From: Ensifer adhaerens
Lineage (GTDB): Bacteria > Pseudomonadota > Alphaproteobacteria > Rhizobiales > Rhizobiaceae
Reading direction: 5' to 3'
Assembly: GCA_900215285.1 (NCBI GenBank)
Contig: OCMG01000004.1
Location: 868,001-932,000 of the forward strand
DNA length: 64,000 bases
A program made the position numbers and the translations under genes. Below are positions 55,082 to 64,000 of the stretch, one piece after another (positions within the stretch are counted from its first letter, which is position 1; every line of letters starts with the position of its first letter). Under the pieces are notes generated by a model. The model made no database searches. It saw nothing but the letters and a program-made list of their open reading frames with translations, and was not told the origin of the DNA.

Positions 55082-57823
55082 ATGGTGGCCACCATTTCCG
55101 ATCATCGTCAAACCGTGCTCACCGCAGAATTACTGGCATCGGAGGAGAGCCGTCAATCGGCCACGCCGATGATGGAGCAATATATCGAGATCAAGGCCAA
55201 CAATCCGGGCTCGCTGCTCTTCTACCGGATGGGCGATTTCTATGAGCTGTTTTTCGAAGACGCGGTGGATGCGTCACGCGCGCTCGGCATCACGCTGACC
55301 AAGCGTGGCCAGCATATGGGCCTCGACATTCCCATGTGCGGCGTGCCGATCCATGCGGCCGACGACTATCTTCAAAAGCTGATTTCGCTCGGCTTCCGCG
55401 TTGCCGTCTGCGAACAGGTGGAAGACCCGGCGGAGGCGAAGAAGCGCGGCTCGAAGTCCGTCGTCCGCCGTGACGTCATCCGGCTCGTGACGCCGGGAAC
55501 GCTGACCGAGGAAAAGCTGCTCTCGCCGTCTGAATCCAACTATCTGATGGCGCTTGCCCGCATCAAGGGTGGGTCAGAACCGGCTTACGCTCTGGCCTGG
55601 ATCGACATTTCGACCGGTGTCTTCAGGCTTGCAGAAACCGCCCGCGAGCGGATGCTCGCCGACATCCTGCGCATCGATCCGAAGGAACTGATCCTTGCCG
55701 ATCAGGTCTTCCACGATCCCGACCTTCGCCCGGTTATGGATGTGCTCGGCCGCACCGCCGTCCCGCAGCCGCAGGTTCTGTTTGATAGCGCCACGGCTGA
55801 AAACCGCCTCGCCCGTTATTTCGATGTCGGTACGCTCGACGGGTTCGGAACCTTCACCCGCGCCGAGATTGCAGCAGCAGCCGCTGCCGTCGCCTATGTC
55901 GAGAAGACGCAGATTGACGCACGCCCCCCGCTTGGTCGGCCGGAGCGCGAAAGCAGCGCCTCGACGCTCTTCATCGATCCGGCGACGCGCGCTAATCTAG
56001 AGCTTGCCCGCACGCTTTCCGGCAACCGCGACGGCTCGCTGCTGAAAGCCATCGACCGAACCGTCACCGGGGGCGGCGCGAGACTGCTGGCCGAACGGCT
56101 GATGTCGCCGCTGACGGATCCGGACGCCATCAACATGCGGCTCGACAGTGTCGCCTGGCTGATGGACGCGACGACACTCACCGACGATCTGCGCGACGAT
56201 CTGAAACACGCGCCGGACATGACGCGGGCGCTCTCCCGCCTGGCGCTAGGGCGCGGCGGTCCGCGCGATCTCGGCGCGCTGCGTCAGGGTTTGCAAGCCT
56301 CGCGCATGATCGCCGCTCGGCTGGAGCGCGAAATCCTGCCCCCGGAACTTCTCGATGCGCAGAATGCGCTGCAGGAATTGCCCCTCGATCTCGCCGCCGA
56401 ACTGGAGGCCGTTCTCGGCGACGAACTGCCGCTTCTGAAGCGCGACGGCGGCTTCGTCCGCGCCGGCGCGATTGCGGAACTCGACGAGGTGCGGGCGCTG
56501 CGCGACCAGTCGCGGCAGGTCATTGCGGGTCTTCAGCTCGACTATGTCGAGGAAACCGGCATCAAGTCGCTAAAGATCAAATATAACAATGTTCTCGGCT
56601 ATTTCATCGAAGTGACGGCCGGCAATGCTGGCGCGATGACCGACACGAACGAGGGCCGCGCCCGCTTCATCCACCGCCAGACCATGGCGAATGCCATGCG
56701 CTTCACAACGACCGAGCTTGCCGAACTCGAAACCAAGATCGCCAATGCCGCCGATCGGGCGCTGTCGCTGGAGCTGGAAGCCTTCGACCGGCTGACCGCG
56801 CTAGTCGTGTCCCACGCCGAGGCGGTCAAGGCCGCCGCCCGCGCACTTTCCGTCATCGATGTCTCGGCGGGGCTTGCCACGCTGGCTGGCGAACAGGGCT
56901 ATTGCCGCCCGATGGTGGATGACAGCAACGCCTTTGCCATCGTCGCCGGCCGCCATCCGGTGGTCGAGCAGGCGCTGCGCCGGCAATCGGCGGAACCCTT
57001 TGTCGCCAATGATTGCGATCTTTCGCCGCCAAAGGGTGCGAAGGATGGCGCGATCTGGCTGCTCACCGGTCCCAACATGGGCGGTAAGTCGACCTTCCTC
57101 AGACAGGCGGCGTTGATTGCCATCATGGCGCAGATGGGTTCCTTCGTGCCGGCTGGGTCGGCCCGGATCGGGGTTGTCGACCGGCTCTTCTCGCGCGTCG
57201 GCGCTTCCGACGATCTGGCCCGCGGCCGCTCCACCTTCATGGTCGAAATGGTCGAGACGGCAGCGATCCTCAATCAGGCGACCGAGCGCTCGCTGGTCAT
57301 TCTCGACGAAATCGGCCGTGGTACGGCGACTTTCGACGGTCTCTCCATCGCCTGGGCAGCAGTCGAACACCTGCATGAGGTCAACCGCTGCCGGGGACTC
57401 TTCGCCACGCATTTCCATGAGCTGACCGTGCTTTCGGAGAAGCTCGGGCGTCTGTCCAACGCGACGATGAAGGTGCGCGAATGGAAGGGCGAAGTCATCT
57501 TCCTGCATGAGGCCGGACCCGGCGCGGCAGACCGTTCCTATGGTATTCAGGTCGCGCGCCTTGCCGGCCTGCCTGCCGCCGTGGTCGCCCGCGCCAAGGA
57601 TGTGCTGGCGAGGCTGGAAGACACCGCGCGCAAATCGCCGGCCAGCCAGCTGATCGATGACCTGCCGCTCTTCAAGGTCGCCGCCAAGCAGGTCGAGGAA
57701 AGCCGCCATGCCGGTCCATCCAAGGTCGAGGAGACGCTGGCAGCGCTCGACCTCGATGACATGACCCCGCGCGAGGCGCTGGAGGCCCTGTACGCGCTGA
57801 AGAAAGAACTTCGCAAGGCTTGA
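55082..57823 (+). CDS. mutS: DNA mismatch repair protein MutS
   Basis: 913 residues. N-terminal mismatch-binding domain with the [15 protein letters not shown]he-x-Glu motif, connector, clamp ([14 protein letters not shown]), and ABC-type ATPase (Walker [22 protein letters not shown], Walker [24 protein letters not shown]). It recognises mispairs and recruits MutL. ATG at 55082 is preferred; an in-frame TTG at 55061 would add seven residues. Confidence 0.97.
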   Translation: MVATISDHRQTVLTAELLASEESRQSATPMMEQYIEIKANNPGSLLFYRMGDFYELFFEDAVDASRALGITLTKRGQHMGLDIPMCGVPIHAADDYLQKLISLGFRVAVCEQVEDPAEAKKRGSKSVVRRDVIRLVTPGTLTEEKLLSPSESNYLMALARIKGGSEPAYALAWIDISTGVFRLAETARERMLADILRIDPKELILADQVFHDPDLRPVMDVLGRTAVPQPQVLFDSATAENRLARYFDVGTLDGFGTFTRAEIAAAAAAVAYVEKTQIDARPPLGRPERESSASTLFIDPATRANLELARTLSGNRDGSLLKAIDRTVTGGGARLLAERLMSPLTDPDAINMRLDSVAWLMDATTLTDDLRDDLKHAPDMTRALSRLALGRGGPRDLGALRQGLQASRMIAARLEREILPPELLDAQNALQELPLDLAAELEAVLGDELPLLKRDGGFVRAGAIAELDEVRALRDQSRQVIAGLQLDYVEETGIKSLKIKYNNVLGYFIEVTAGNAGAMTDTNEGRARFIHRQTMANAMRFTTTELAELETKIANAADRALSLELEAFDRLTALVVSHAEAVKAAARALSVIDVSAGLATLAGEQGYCRPMVDDSNAFAIVAGRHPVVEQALRRQSAEPFVANDCDLSPPKGAKDGAIWLLTGPNMGGKSTFLRQAALIAIMAQMGSFVPAGSARIGVVDRLFSRVGASDDLARGRSTFMVEMVETAAILNQATERSLVILDEIGRGTATFDGLSIAWAAVEHLHEVNRCRGLFATHFHELTVLSEKLGRLSNATMKVREWKGEVIFLHEAGPGAADRSYGIQVARLAGLPAAVVARAKDVLARLEDTARKSPASQLIDDLPLFKVAAKQVEESRHAGPSKVEETLAALDLDDMTPREALEALYALKKELRKA

Positions 57824-57912
57824 GCGTTATACCTGTGCTTAAGACATAAAAGCGCCTATAGAGCCGGCTGAATCGTCAGTTGCTTCGCGAAACCCAAGGA
57901 ATCAACGCTGCA

Positions 57913-60750
57913 ATGGATGTCCGCAATCCGGAACATGCCGATCTTCTCGACTGGAAGGCGCTGAAGTCGCAATGCGATTTCATCGCGAGCCGCCAGGCCG
58001 AGAACGCGGCCGCGACCCGCACCGCACTTCTGGCTGCCATCAAGGAAGCCAATGCCAAGGGCCGCGCGCGGGCCGAGGAACTATTGATGGCCGATGGCGG
58101 TGGGCTTGCCTGCGCCATGCGGATTTCCCGCCTGCAGGACCATATCATCACCATTCTGCACGACTTCGCGCTGAACCATGTCTTCAACGCGTCGAATACG
58201 CCCGAAGCCTCGCGGCTCGGTGTCGCCGCCGTCGGCGGTTATGGCCGCGGCACGCTGGCGCCGGGATCGGATATCGATCTTCTGTTCCTCCTGCCCGCCA
58301 AGAAGCCGGCCTGGGTGGAGCCGGCCATCGAATTCATCCTCTATATTCTCTGGGACATGGGGCTGAAGGTGGGCCATGCGACGCGCACGGTGGAAGAGTG
58401 CATCCGCCTCTCCAAGACCGACATGACGATCCGCACGGCCATCCTTGAGGCGCGTTATATCTGTGGCCAGCGGGCGCTGCTGTCGGAACTCGAAACCCGC
58501 TTCGATAACGAAGTGGTGCGCAATTCAGGCCCGCAATTCATTGCCGCCAAACTGGCCGAGCGCGACGAACGTCATCGCAAGAGCGGCGACACACGCTATC
58601 TGGTCGAGCCGAACGTGAAGGAAGGCAAGGGCGGGCTTCGCGACCTGCACACGCTGTTCTGGATTTCCAAATACTATTATCGCGTCCGCGACACCGAGGA
58701 TCTGGTCAAGCTCGGCGTGCTTTCGCGCTCGGAATTCCGCCTGTTCGAGAAATGCGACGACTTTCTCTGGGCCGTGCGCTGCCACATGCACTTCCTGACG
58801 GGCAAAAGCGAGGAACGGCTATCCTTCGACATCCAGCCAGATATCGCCCGCCGTCTCGATTATCATGACCGCCCTGGCCTGACCGCCGTCGAGCGCTTCA
58901 TGAAGCATTATTTCTGGATGGCGAAGAATGTCGGCGATCTGACGCGCATTCTCTGCGCGACGCTGGAAGAGCAGCAGGCGAAGGACGCGCCGGGCCTGAC
59001 CAATGTCATCAGCCGCTTTGCCAACCGGCCACGCAAGATTGCCGGCTCACCGCAATTCCTCGAGGATCGCGGCCGCATCGCGCTCTCGAGCCCCGATGTC
59101 TTCAAGGAAGATCCAGTCAACCTCATCCGCTTCTTCCATGTGGCGGAAATGAAGGAGCTGGAATACCATCCGGATGCGCTGAGCCGCATCACTCGTTCGC
59201 TGTCGCTGATCGACAACGCGTTGCGCGACAACGAGGCAGCCAACGCGATTTTCCTGTCGATCCTGACCTCGCACAAGAATCCGGCCATGACGCTCAGGCG
59301 CATGAACGAGGCCGGCGTGCTTGGTCGTTTCCTGCCGGAATTCGGCAAGATCGTCTCGATGATGCAGTTCAACATGTATCACCACTACACGGTGGACGAG
59401 CATCTGCTGCGGACGGTCGAGGTCGTCGCCTCCATCGAGGCGGGGCGCGACAAGGACATCAATCCGCTCGCGGTGTCGCTCTTTCCGTCGATCGAGGATC
59501 GTCAGGTCATCTACGTGGCGGCGCTGCTCCACGACGTTGCCAAGGGCCGGCCAGAAGATCATTCGACCGCCGGCGCCAAGGTGGCCCGCAAGCTCTGCCC
59601 ACGCCTCGGCATGTCTGCCAAGCAGACGGAACTCGTCGCCTGGCTGATCGAAGAGCATCTCACCATGTCCATGGTCGCACAGACCCGCGACCTCAACGAC
59701 CGCAAGACGATCATGGACTTTTCCGAGCGCGTCCAGTCGCTGGAGCGCCTGCGTCTGCTGCTCATCCTCACGGTCGCCGATATCCGCGCCGTGGGCCCTG
59801 GCGTCTGGAACGGCTGGAAGGGCCAGTTGCTGCGCACGCTCTACTATGAGACAGAGCTGCAGTTGACCGGCGGCTTTTCCGAAGTTTCGCGCAAGGAGCG
59901 CGCGGCCGCAGCCCGGCAGCATTTGGCCGAAGCTCTGGAGGGATGGAGCCAGAAGGACCGCAAGACCTATTCCAAGCTCCATTACGAGCCCTACCTGCTC
60001 AGCGTTTCGCTGGAAGACCAGGTCCGCCATGCCGGCTTCATCCGCGACGCCGACAAGGCCGGAAAGGCGCTGGCGACCATGGTGCGCACGCGCTCCTTCC
60101 ATTCGATCACCGAGATCACGGTGCTGGCGCCCGACCATCCGCGCCTGCTTGCCATCATCACCGGCGCCTGCGCGGCGGCCGGCGCCAATATCGCCGATGC
60201 CAACATCTTCACAACGGCCGACGGTCGCGCGCTCGACACGATCATGATCAACCGCGAGTTCAAGAACGACGAGGATGAAATCCGTCGTGCCACCTCGATT
60301 GGCAAACTGATCGAGGATGTGCTCGCCGGCCAGAAGCGCGTGCCTGAAGTCATCGCCACCCGTCACAAGGGCAAGAAGCGCAACACGGCCTTCACCATCG
60401 CTCCGGGCGTGACCGTGTCGAATACGCTTTCCAACAAGTTCACCGTGCTAGAACTCGAATGCCTCGACCGTCCCGGCCTGCTTTACGAAATCACCTCGGT
60501 TCTTTCCGATCTCTCGCTGGACATCGCCTCCGCCCACATCACGACATTCGGTGAGAAGGTCATCGACACCTTCTACGTGACGGACCTCGTGGGACAGAAG
60601 ATTACCAATGAGAACCGTCAGGCCAATATCACGGCGCGCGTGAAGGCGGTGCTGGCCGAGGTCGAGGACGAAGCACGCAGCGGCATGCCGTCCGGCATCA
60701 TTGCTCCGCCGCCAATCCGCGGCGTGAAGAAGACGAGATCAGGCACATGA
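57913..60750 (+). CDS. glnD: bifunctional uridylyltransferase/uridylyl-removing enzyme GlnD
   Basis: 945 residues; sensor of glutamine that adds or removes UMP on PII proteins. Nucleotidyltransferase motif [19 protein letters not shown] near residue 115, PII-uridylyltransferase core, HD domain ([16 protein letters not shown]), and two C-terminal ACT domains ([38 protein letters not shown]) that bind glutamine. ATG at 57913 preferred; an in-frame TTG at 57880 is possible. Overlaps murJ by four bases. Confidence 0.97.
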   Translation: MDVRNPEHADLLDWKALKSQCDFIASRQAENAAATRTALLAAIKEANAKGRARAEELLMADGGGLACAMRISRLQDHIITILHDFALNHVFNASNTPEASRLGVAAVGGYGRGTLAPGSDIDLLFLLPAKKPAWVEPAIEFILYILWDMGLKVGHATRTVEECIRLSKTDMTIRTAILEARYICGQRALLSELETRFDNEVVRNSGPQFIAAKLAERDERHRKSGDTRYLVEPNVKEGKGGLRDLHTLFWISKYYYRVRDTEDLVKLGVLSRSEFRLFEKCDDFLWAVRCHMHFLTGKSEERLSFDIQPDIARRLDYHDRPGLTAVERFMKHYFWMAKNVGDLTRILCATLEEQQAKDAPGLTNVISRFANRPRKIAGSPQFLEDRGRIALSSPDVFKEDPVNLIRFFHVAEMKELEYHPDALSRITRSLSLIDNALRDNEAANAIFLSILTSHKNPAMTLRRMNEAGVLGRFLPEFGKIVSMMQFNMYHHYTVDEHLLRTVEVVASIEAGRDKDINPLAVSLFPSIEDRQVIYVAALLHDVAKGRPEDHSTAGAKVARKLCPRLGMSAKQTELVAWLIEEHLTMSMVAQTRDLNDRKTIMDFSERVQSLERLRLLLILTVADIRAVGPGVWNGWKGQLLRTLYYETELQLTGGFSEVSRKERAAAARQHLAEALEGWSQKDRKTYSKLHYEPYLLSVSLEDQVRHAGFIRDADKAGKALATMVRTRSFHSITEITVLAPDHPRLLAIITGACAAAGANIADANIFTTADGRALDTIMINREFKNDEDEIRRATSIGKLIEDVLAGQKRVPEVIATRHKGKKRNTAFTIAPGVTVSNTLSNKFTVLELECLDRPGLLYEITSVLSDLSLDIASAHITTFGEKVIDTFYVTDLVGQKITNENRQANITARVKAVLAEVEDEARSGMPSGIIAPPPIRGVKKTRSGT

Positions 60751-62336
60751 GCCTTTTCAAGAAGTTCGTCACCGTGGGCGGCGGGACGCTGGGCAGCCGC
60801 CTGATGGGCTTTGCCCGCGAAACCCTGATGGCGGCAGCACTCGGCACCGGCCCGATGGCCGAAGCCTTCTACGCCGCCTTCAAGCTGCCCAACCTCTTCC
60901 GCCGGCTCTTTGCCGAGGGCGCGTTCAACGCGGCCTTCGTGCCGCTCTTCGCCAAGGAAATCGAGGCGGGCGGCATCGACGGGGCAAAACGCTTTTCGGA
61001 AGAGGTCTTCGGCGTTCTCTTCACCGTCCTCCTGGCCCTGACGGTGGTGATGGAGCTTTCCATGCCGCTCCTCATGCGCACGATCATCGCGCCCGGCTTC
61101 GAGGGCGACAAGTATGACGTGACCGTGCGGCTCGCCGTCATCATGTTCCCCTATCTCGCCTGCATGTCGCTGACCGCCATGCTGTCGGGCATGCTGAATT
61201 CCCTGCATCACTATCTGGCCGCGGCCATCGCGCCCATCTTCTTCAACGTCGCCATGATCGGGGCCTTGGCCTACGGCCTCTGGATCAAGGCCGATGCGGT
61301 CTCCATCGCCTACTACTTGTCCTATGCCGTGCTGGTCGCAGGCATTCTGCAGATGCTTGTGCTCTATATCGGGGTACGCTTCGCAGGTATGTCGATCGCT
61401 TTCCGACGGCCCCATATGACGCCGAACGTGAAGCGCCTGCTGCTGCTTGCGCTGCCGGCAGCCGTCACTGGCGGCGTCACCCAAATCAACCTGATCATCG
61501 GCCAGGCCGTCGCCTCGATGAAGGACGGCGCGATCGCATCGCTGCAATATGCCGACCGCATCTACCAGCTGCCCCTTGGCGTCGTCGGCGTCGCCGTGGG
61601 CGTCGTGCTTCTGCCGGAGCTTGCCCGTGCGCTGAAAAGCGGTCACATGGTCGAGGCCGAAAGCCTGCAGAACCGGTCCATCGAGTTCGTGCTGTTTCTG
61701 ACCTTGCCCGCGGCGGCAGGCATATTTGTTCTGTCCGACGAGATCATCCGTCTGGTTTACGAACGCGGTGCGTTCCATCCGGAGGCGACGGCGACAGTTG
61801 CGGCGGTGCTGACGCTCTTCGGTCTCGGCCTGCCCGGCTTCGTACTCAACAAGGCACTGACTCCGGGCTTCTTCGCACGCGAGGACACGAAGACGCCAAT
61901 GCGGTTCACGATGATCTCGGTCTTCATCAACAGCGCCTTGGCCATTTCGCTTTTCCCGTTCTTTGCCGAACGCGGCATTGCGGCAGCCGAATCGATTGCC
62001 GGCTGGCTTTCGACCATCATGCTGTTCGTTGCACTTCGCCGCCGTGGCCATCTGAACATCGAGCGGGCGCTCGTCAGCCGCGCGATCCGCATGGCCATCG
62101 CATCGGTGATCATGGCGATTGCAGCGCATTACATGGCCGTGCATTTTTCGGCCTACCTGCATTCGGGAAGCCCTGCCCTGACGCAGGCCGCCGTGCTGCT
62201 GCCGATCGTCTTCGTATCCTTCGCGCTCTACCTGATTATCGTCTTTGCCATCGGTGGGGCAGATATCGGCATGATCCGCCGCAACATGAAGCGGCGCGGC
62301 AAGGCGGCCCCTGCAATTCCCGAGGACCCGGCTTGA
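60747..62336 (+). CDS. murJ: lipid II flippase MurJ (MviN)
   Basis: 529 residues, about 14 membrane helices, MOP superfamily. N-terminal [21 protein letters not shown] and [22 protein letters not shown] are diagnostic for MurJ. It moves lipid II to the periplasm for peptidoglycan synthesis. Translationally coupled to glnD (ATGA overlap), a conserved alphaproteobacterial order. Confidence 0.97.
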   Translation: MSLFKKFVTVGGGTLGSRLMGFARETLMAAALGTGPMAEAFYAAFKLPNLFRRLFAEGAFNAAFVPLFAKEIEAGGIDGAKRFSEEVFGVLFTVLLALTVVMELSMPLLMRTIIAPGFEGDKYDVTVRLAVIMFPYLACMSLTAMLSGMLNSLHHYLAAAIAPIFFNVAMIGALAYGLWIKADAVSIAYYLSYAVLVAGILQMLVLYIGVRFAGMSIAFRRPHMTPNVKRLLLLALPAAVTGGVTQINLIIGQAVASMKDGAIASLQYADRIYQLPLGVVGVAVGVVLLPELARALKSGHMVEAESLQNRSIEFVLFLTLPAAAGIFVLSDEIIRLVYERGAFHPEATATVAAVLTLFGLGLPGFVLNKALTPGFFAREDTKTPMRFTMISVFINSALAISLFPFFAERGIAAAESIAGWLSTIMLFVALRRRGHLNIERALVSRAIRMAIASVIMAIAAHYMAVHFSAYLHSGSPALTQAAVLLPIVFVSFALYLIIVFAIGGADIGMIRRNMKRRGKAAPAIPEDPA

Positions 62337-62415
62337 TCGCGCACGGCATGCGCGCTATTGCGGCCCCACTATGGTCAGACGCGGGCCTTCCAACCGCCCG
62401 CAAAAGAGGACAAAC

Positions 62416-63477
62416 ATGAAACAGTTCCAGCCGCTCGTCTTTTCCGGCGTCCAGCCCACCGGCAATCTCCATCTCGGCAACTATCTCGGCGCCATCCGCA
62501 AGTTCGTGGCGCTGCAGGAGAAGAACGACTGCATCTATTGCGTGGTCGACATGCACGCGCTCACTGCCCAGCTCGTCCATGAGGACCTGAAGGAGCAGAC
62601 ACGCTCGATCGCCGCCGCCTTCATCGCCTCCGGCATCGACCCGAAGAAGCATATCGTCTTCAACCAGTCCGCCGTGCCCGGTCATGCGGAGCTCGCCTGG
62701 ATCTTCAACTGCGTTGCCCGCATCGGCTGGATGAACCGCATGACGCAGTTCAAGGACAAGGCCGGCAAGGATGCCGAGAAGGCCTCGCTCGGCCTTTACG
62801 CCTATCCGAGCCTGATGGCCGCCGATATCCTGCTTTACCGCGCAACCCATGTGCCCGTCGGCGACGACCAGAAGCAGCATCTGGAACTGACCCGCGACAT
62901 CGCCCAGAAATTCAACCTCGATTTCGCCGACCATATCCGCAAGAGCGGGGAAGGCATCGACATCAAGGTGGGCGACGAGCCGGTGCACGCCTATTTCCCG
63001 ATGGTGGAAGCACTGATCGACGGGCCGGCCCCCCGCGTCATGAGCTTGCGCGACGGCACGAAGAAGATGTCGAAGTCCGATCCCTCCGACCTTTCGCGCA
63101 TCAACCTGATGGACGACGCCGACGCAATCTCCAAGAAGATCAAGAAGGCGAAGACCGATCCCGAAGGTTTGCCGGGCGAGACGGAGGGCCTTGCCGGTCG
63201 TCCAGAAGCCGACAACCTCGTCGGCATCTATGCGGCCCTTGCCGACAAGACAAAGGCCGATGTGCTCAAGGAATTCGGCGGGCAGCAATTTTCGGCCTTC
63301 AAGCCCGCACTGGCCGATCTGGCCGTCACGGTTCTGGCCCCCATCAACGCGGAAATGCGCCGCCTGATGGACGCGACCGATCATATCGACGCGATCCTGA
63401 AGGAAGGCGGCGAACGGGCAGGCGCCCGTGCCGACGTAACCCTGAAACAGGTCCGGGATATCGTCGGCTTCCTCTGA
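62416..63477 (+). CDS. trpS: tryptophanyl-tRNA synthetase
   Basis: A 353-residue class I synthetase: HIGH-type motif in [14 protein letters not shown], the [20 protein letters not shown] substrate region, and KMSKS ([11 protein letters not shown]). The start at 62416 ([11 protein letters not shown]) follows AGAGGA. Downstream of murJ as in other Rhizobiaceae. Confidence 0.97.
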   Translation: MKQFQPLVFSGVQPTGNLHLGNYLGAIRKFVALQEKNDCIYCVVDMHALTAQLVHEDLKEQTRSIAAAFIASGIDPKKHIVFNQSAVPGHAELAWIFNCVARIGWMNRMTQFKDKAGKDAEKASLGLYAYPSLMAADILLYRATHVPVGDDQKQHLELTRDIAQKFNLDFADHIRKSGEGIDIKVGDEPVHAYFPMVEALIDGPAPRVMSLRDGTKKMSKSDPSDLSRINLMDDADAISKKIKKAKTDPEGLPGETEGLAGRPEADNLVGIYAALADKTKADVLKEFGGQQFSAFKPALADLAVTVLAPINAEMRRLMDATDHIDAILKEGGERAGARADVTLKQVRDIVGFL

Positions 63478-63498
63478 TCGAATCGGGCAAGAGATGAC

Positions 63499-63518
63499 GG
63501 CGCGCGCTCGCGCGCGCC
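63499..63518. repeat. perfect GC-only hairpin after trpS
   Basis: GGCGCGCGC (63499-63507) and GCGCGCGCC (63510-63518) with a two-base centre. It may slow transcription between trpS and the next gene. No T-tract follows, so it is not a classical terminator. Confidence 0.45.
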
Positions 63519-63569
63519 CCGCATATTTGAAGGCTTGCGGGGCGGGCGCGCAAATGGCATTGTCCGGCC

Positions 63570-64000
63570 ATGGTTTCAAGACGCCTATCTCGCCTCGAAG
63601 GTCACCGCCGCAAATTCATGGCCGTGGTGGACCAGACGCCCGAATCCAGCCGGGCCGTTCTTTTTGCAGGCTATCGCGCCCGCAACACCGGTGGCGGCGT
63701 CGTTCTCATCTATGTCGTCTCGCAGCAGGATTTCCAGCAATGGCTGGGGGTTGGCGAACTGATGCGCGAGGAGGCGATGGAGGAGGCAAATGCCGCACTC
63801 GCCAAGACTGCGCAATTCATTCGCGAGAAGGTCGGTATCGAGCCCGAACTGGTCATCCGCGAAGGCCAGCCGGTCGAACAAATCCATGCACTGATCGAGG
63901 AGGACCGGGATATCGCGGTTCTCGTGCTGGCATCGGGCTCGACCAAGGACGGTCCGGGGCCGCTTGTGTCTTCTGTGGCCGGCCGCTCTGCCGCCTTCCC
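63570..64000 (+). CDS. universal stress protein (UspA family), truncated by window end
   Basis: The first 143 codons are visible, still open at the window edge. KFMAVVDQTPESSRAVLFAGYRA is the N-terminal USP strand-helix, and VIREGQPVEQIHALIEED then VLVLASGS is the middle of the fold, with the ATP-loop region just reached. Location after trpS matches the order seen in Rhizobiaceae, where a nifU-like gene usually follows. Start ATG at 63570; an in-frame ATG at 63618 would also give a good N-terminus. Confidence 0.85.
   Translation, partial: MVSRRLSRLEGHRRKFMAVVDQTPESSRAVLFAGYRARNTGGGVVLIYVVSQQDFQQWLGVGELMREEAMEEANAALAKTAQFIREKVGIEPELVIREGQPVEQIHALIEEDRDIAVLVLASGSTKDGPGPLVSSVAGRSAAF

Noticed and set aside
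60618..62162. Minus-strand open frame opposite murJ, rich in His, Gln and Arg
   Set aside because: A typical antisense artefact of a GC-rich membrane-protein gene.
63499..63518. GC hairpin after trpS as an intrinsic terminator
   Set aside because: A perfect stem, but the two-base centre and absence of a T-tract make it a poor terminator; listed only as a repeat.
1..64000. CRISPR arrays, toxin-antitoxin pairs, restriction systems, insertion sequences
   Set aside because: No regular spacer-repeat arrays, transposases or recognisable defence genes were found in the translated frames read.

Overview
This is a chromosomal segment of an alphaproteobacterium, most likely Rhizobiaceae (Rhizobium/Agrobacterium/Neorhizobium group). 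The evidence is high GC, many GTG starts, the divergent malic enzyme/mutS pair followed by glnD-murJ-trpS-universal stress protein, the cycM/kdsB/pheA group, an frc-type fructose ABC transporter with its ROK regulator, and copies of a rhizobial-type intergenic palindromic repeat. No phage, transposase, plasmid or CRISPR sequence was seen. The only element with a mobile-element flavour is an orphan homologue of a gene-transfer-agent spike-base protein.

Layout. 1-884: the last residues of an RskA-type anti-sigma factor, then a secreted fasciclin-domain protein with a possible ECF promoter. 993-8918: engB, a large PAS-GGDEF-EAL protein, transaldolase, a divergent HxlR/QorB-like redox pair and a TPR O-GlcNAc-transferase-like enzyme. 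8982-11386: yidC-rnpA-rpmH on the minus strand. 11710-15532: a chemoreceptor, a histidine kinase and tRNA-Arg(ACG). 15744-17527: an SDR gene and its AraC-type regulator, whose upstream regions share an inverted-repeat motif. 17673-20625: a CRTAC1-like secreted protein and a vanadium haloperoxidase. 20782-26439: assorted accessory enzymes and regulators (DUF1003, GlxA regulator, isochorismatase, CorA/ZntB-like transporter, aldo/keto reductase, Gfo/Idh/MocA). 26443-29877: GtrA flippase, polyprenyl-phosphate glycosyltransferase and, divergently, a GT-C membrane protein, which together look like a glycan-modification module. 29947-33574: pheA, kdsB, membrane cytochrome c, pyrC. 33647-37830: a four-gene signalling operon (receiver, cysteine-less sulfite-oxidase-fold periplasmic protein, hybrid histidine kinase, response regulator with a ligand-less HD-GYP domain). 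This is the most unusual system in the window. 38011-41921: MarR-MFS efflux pair and a Dcp-type M3 peptidase. 42025-47032: frcBCA, frcR and a RbsD/FucU mutarotase. 47120-52522: second chemoreceptor, small membrane protein, GTA spike-base homologue, xseA, DUF3309. 52683-64000: maeB, mutS, glnD, murJ, trpS and a truncated universal stress protein.

The housekeeping blocks are ordinary. Items worth a second look are the signalling operon, the haloperoxidase/CRTAC1 pair, the paired operator motif of the AraC/SDR locus, the orphan spike-base gene and the anti-sigma/fasciclin arrangement. Start codons were chosen from Shine-Dalgarno context and known family length. Promoter and operator calls are by eye and low confidence.
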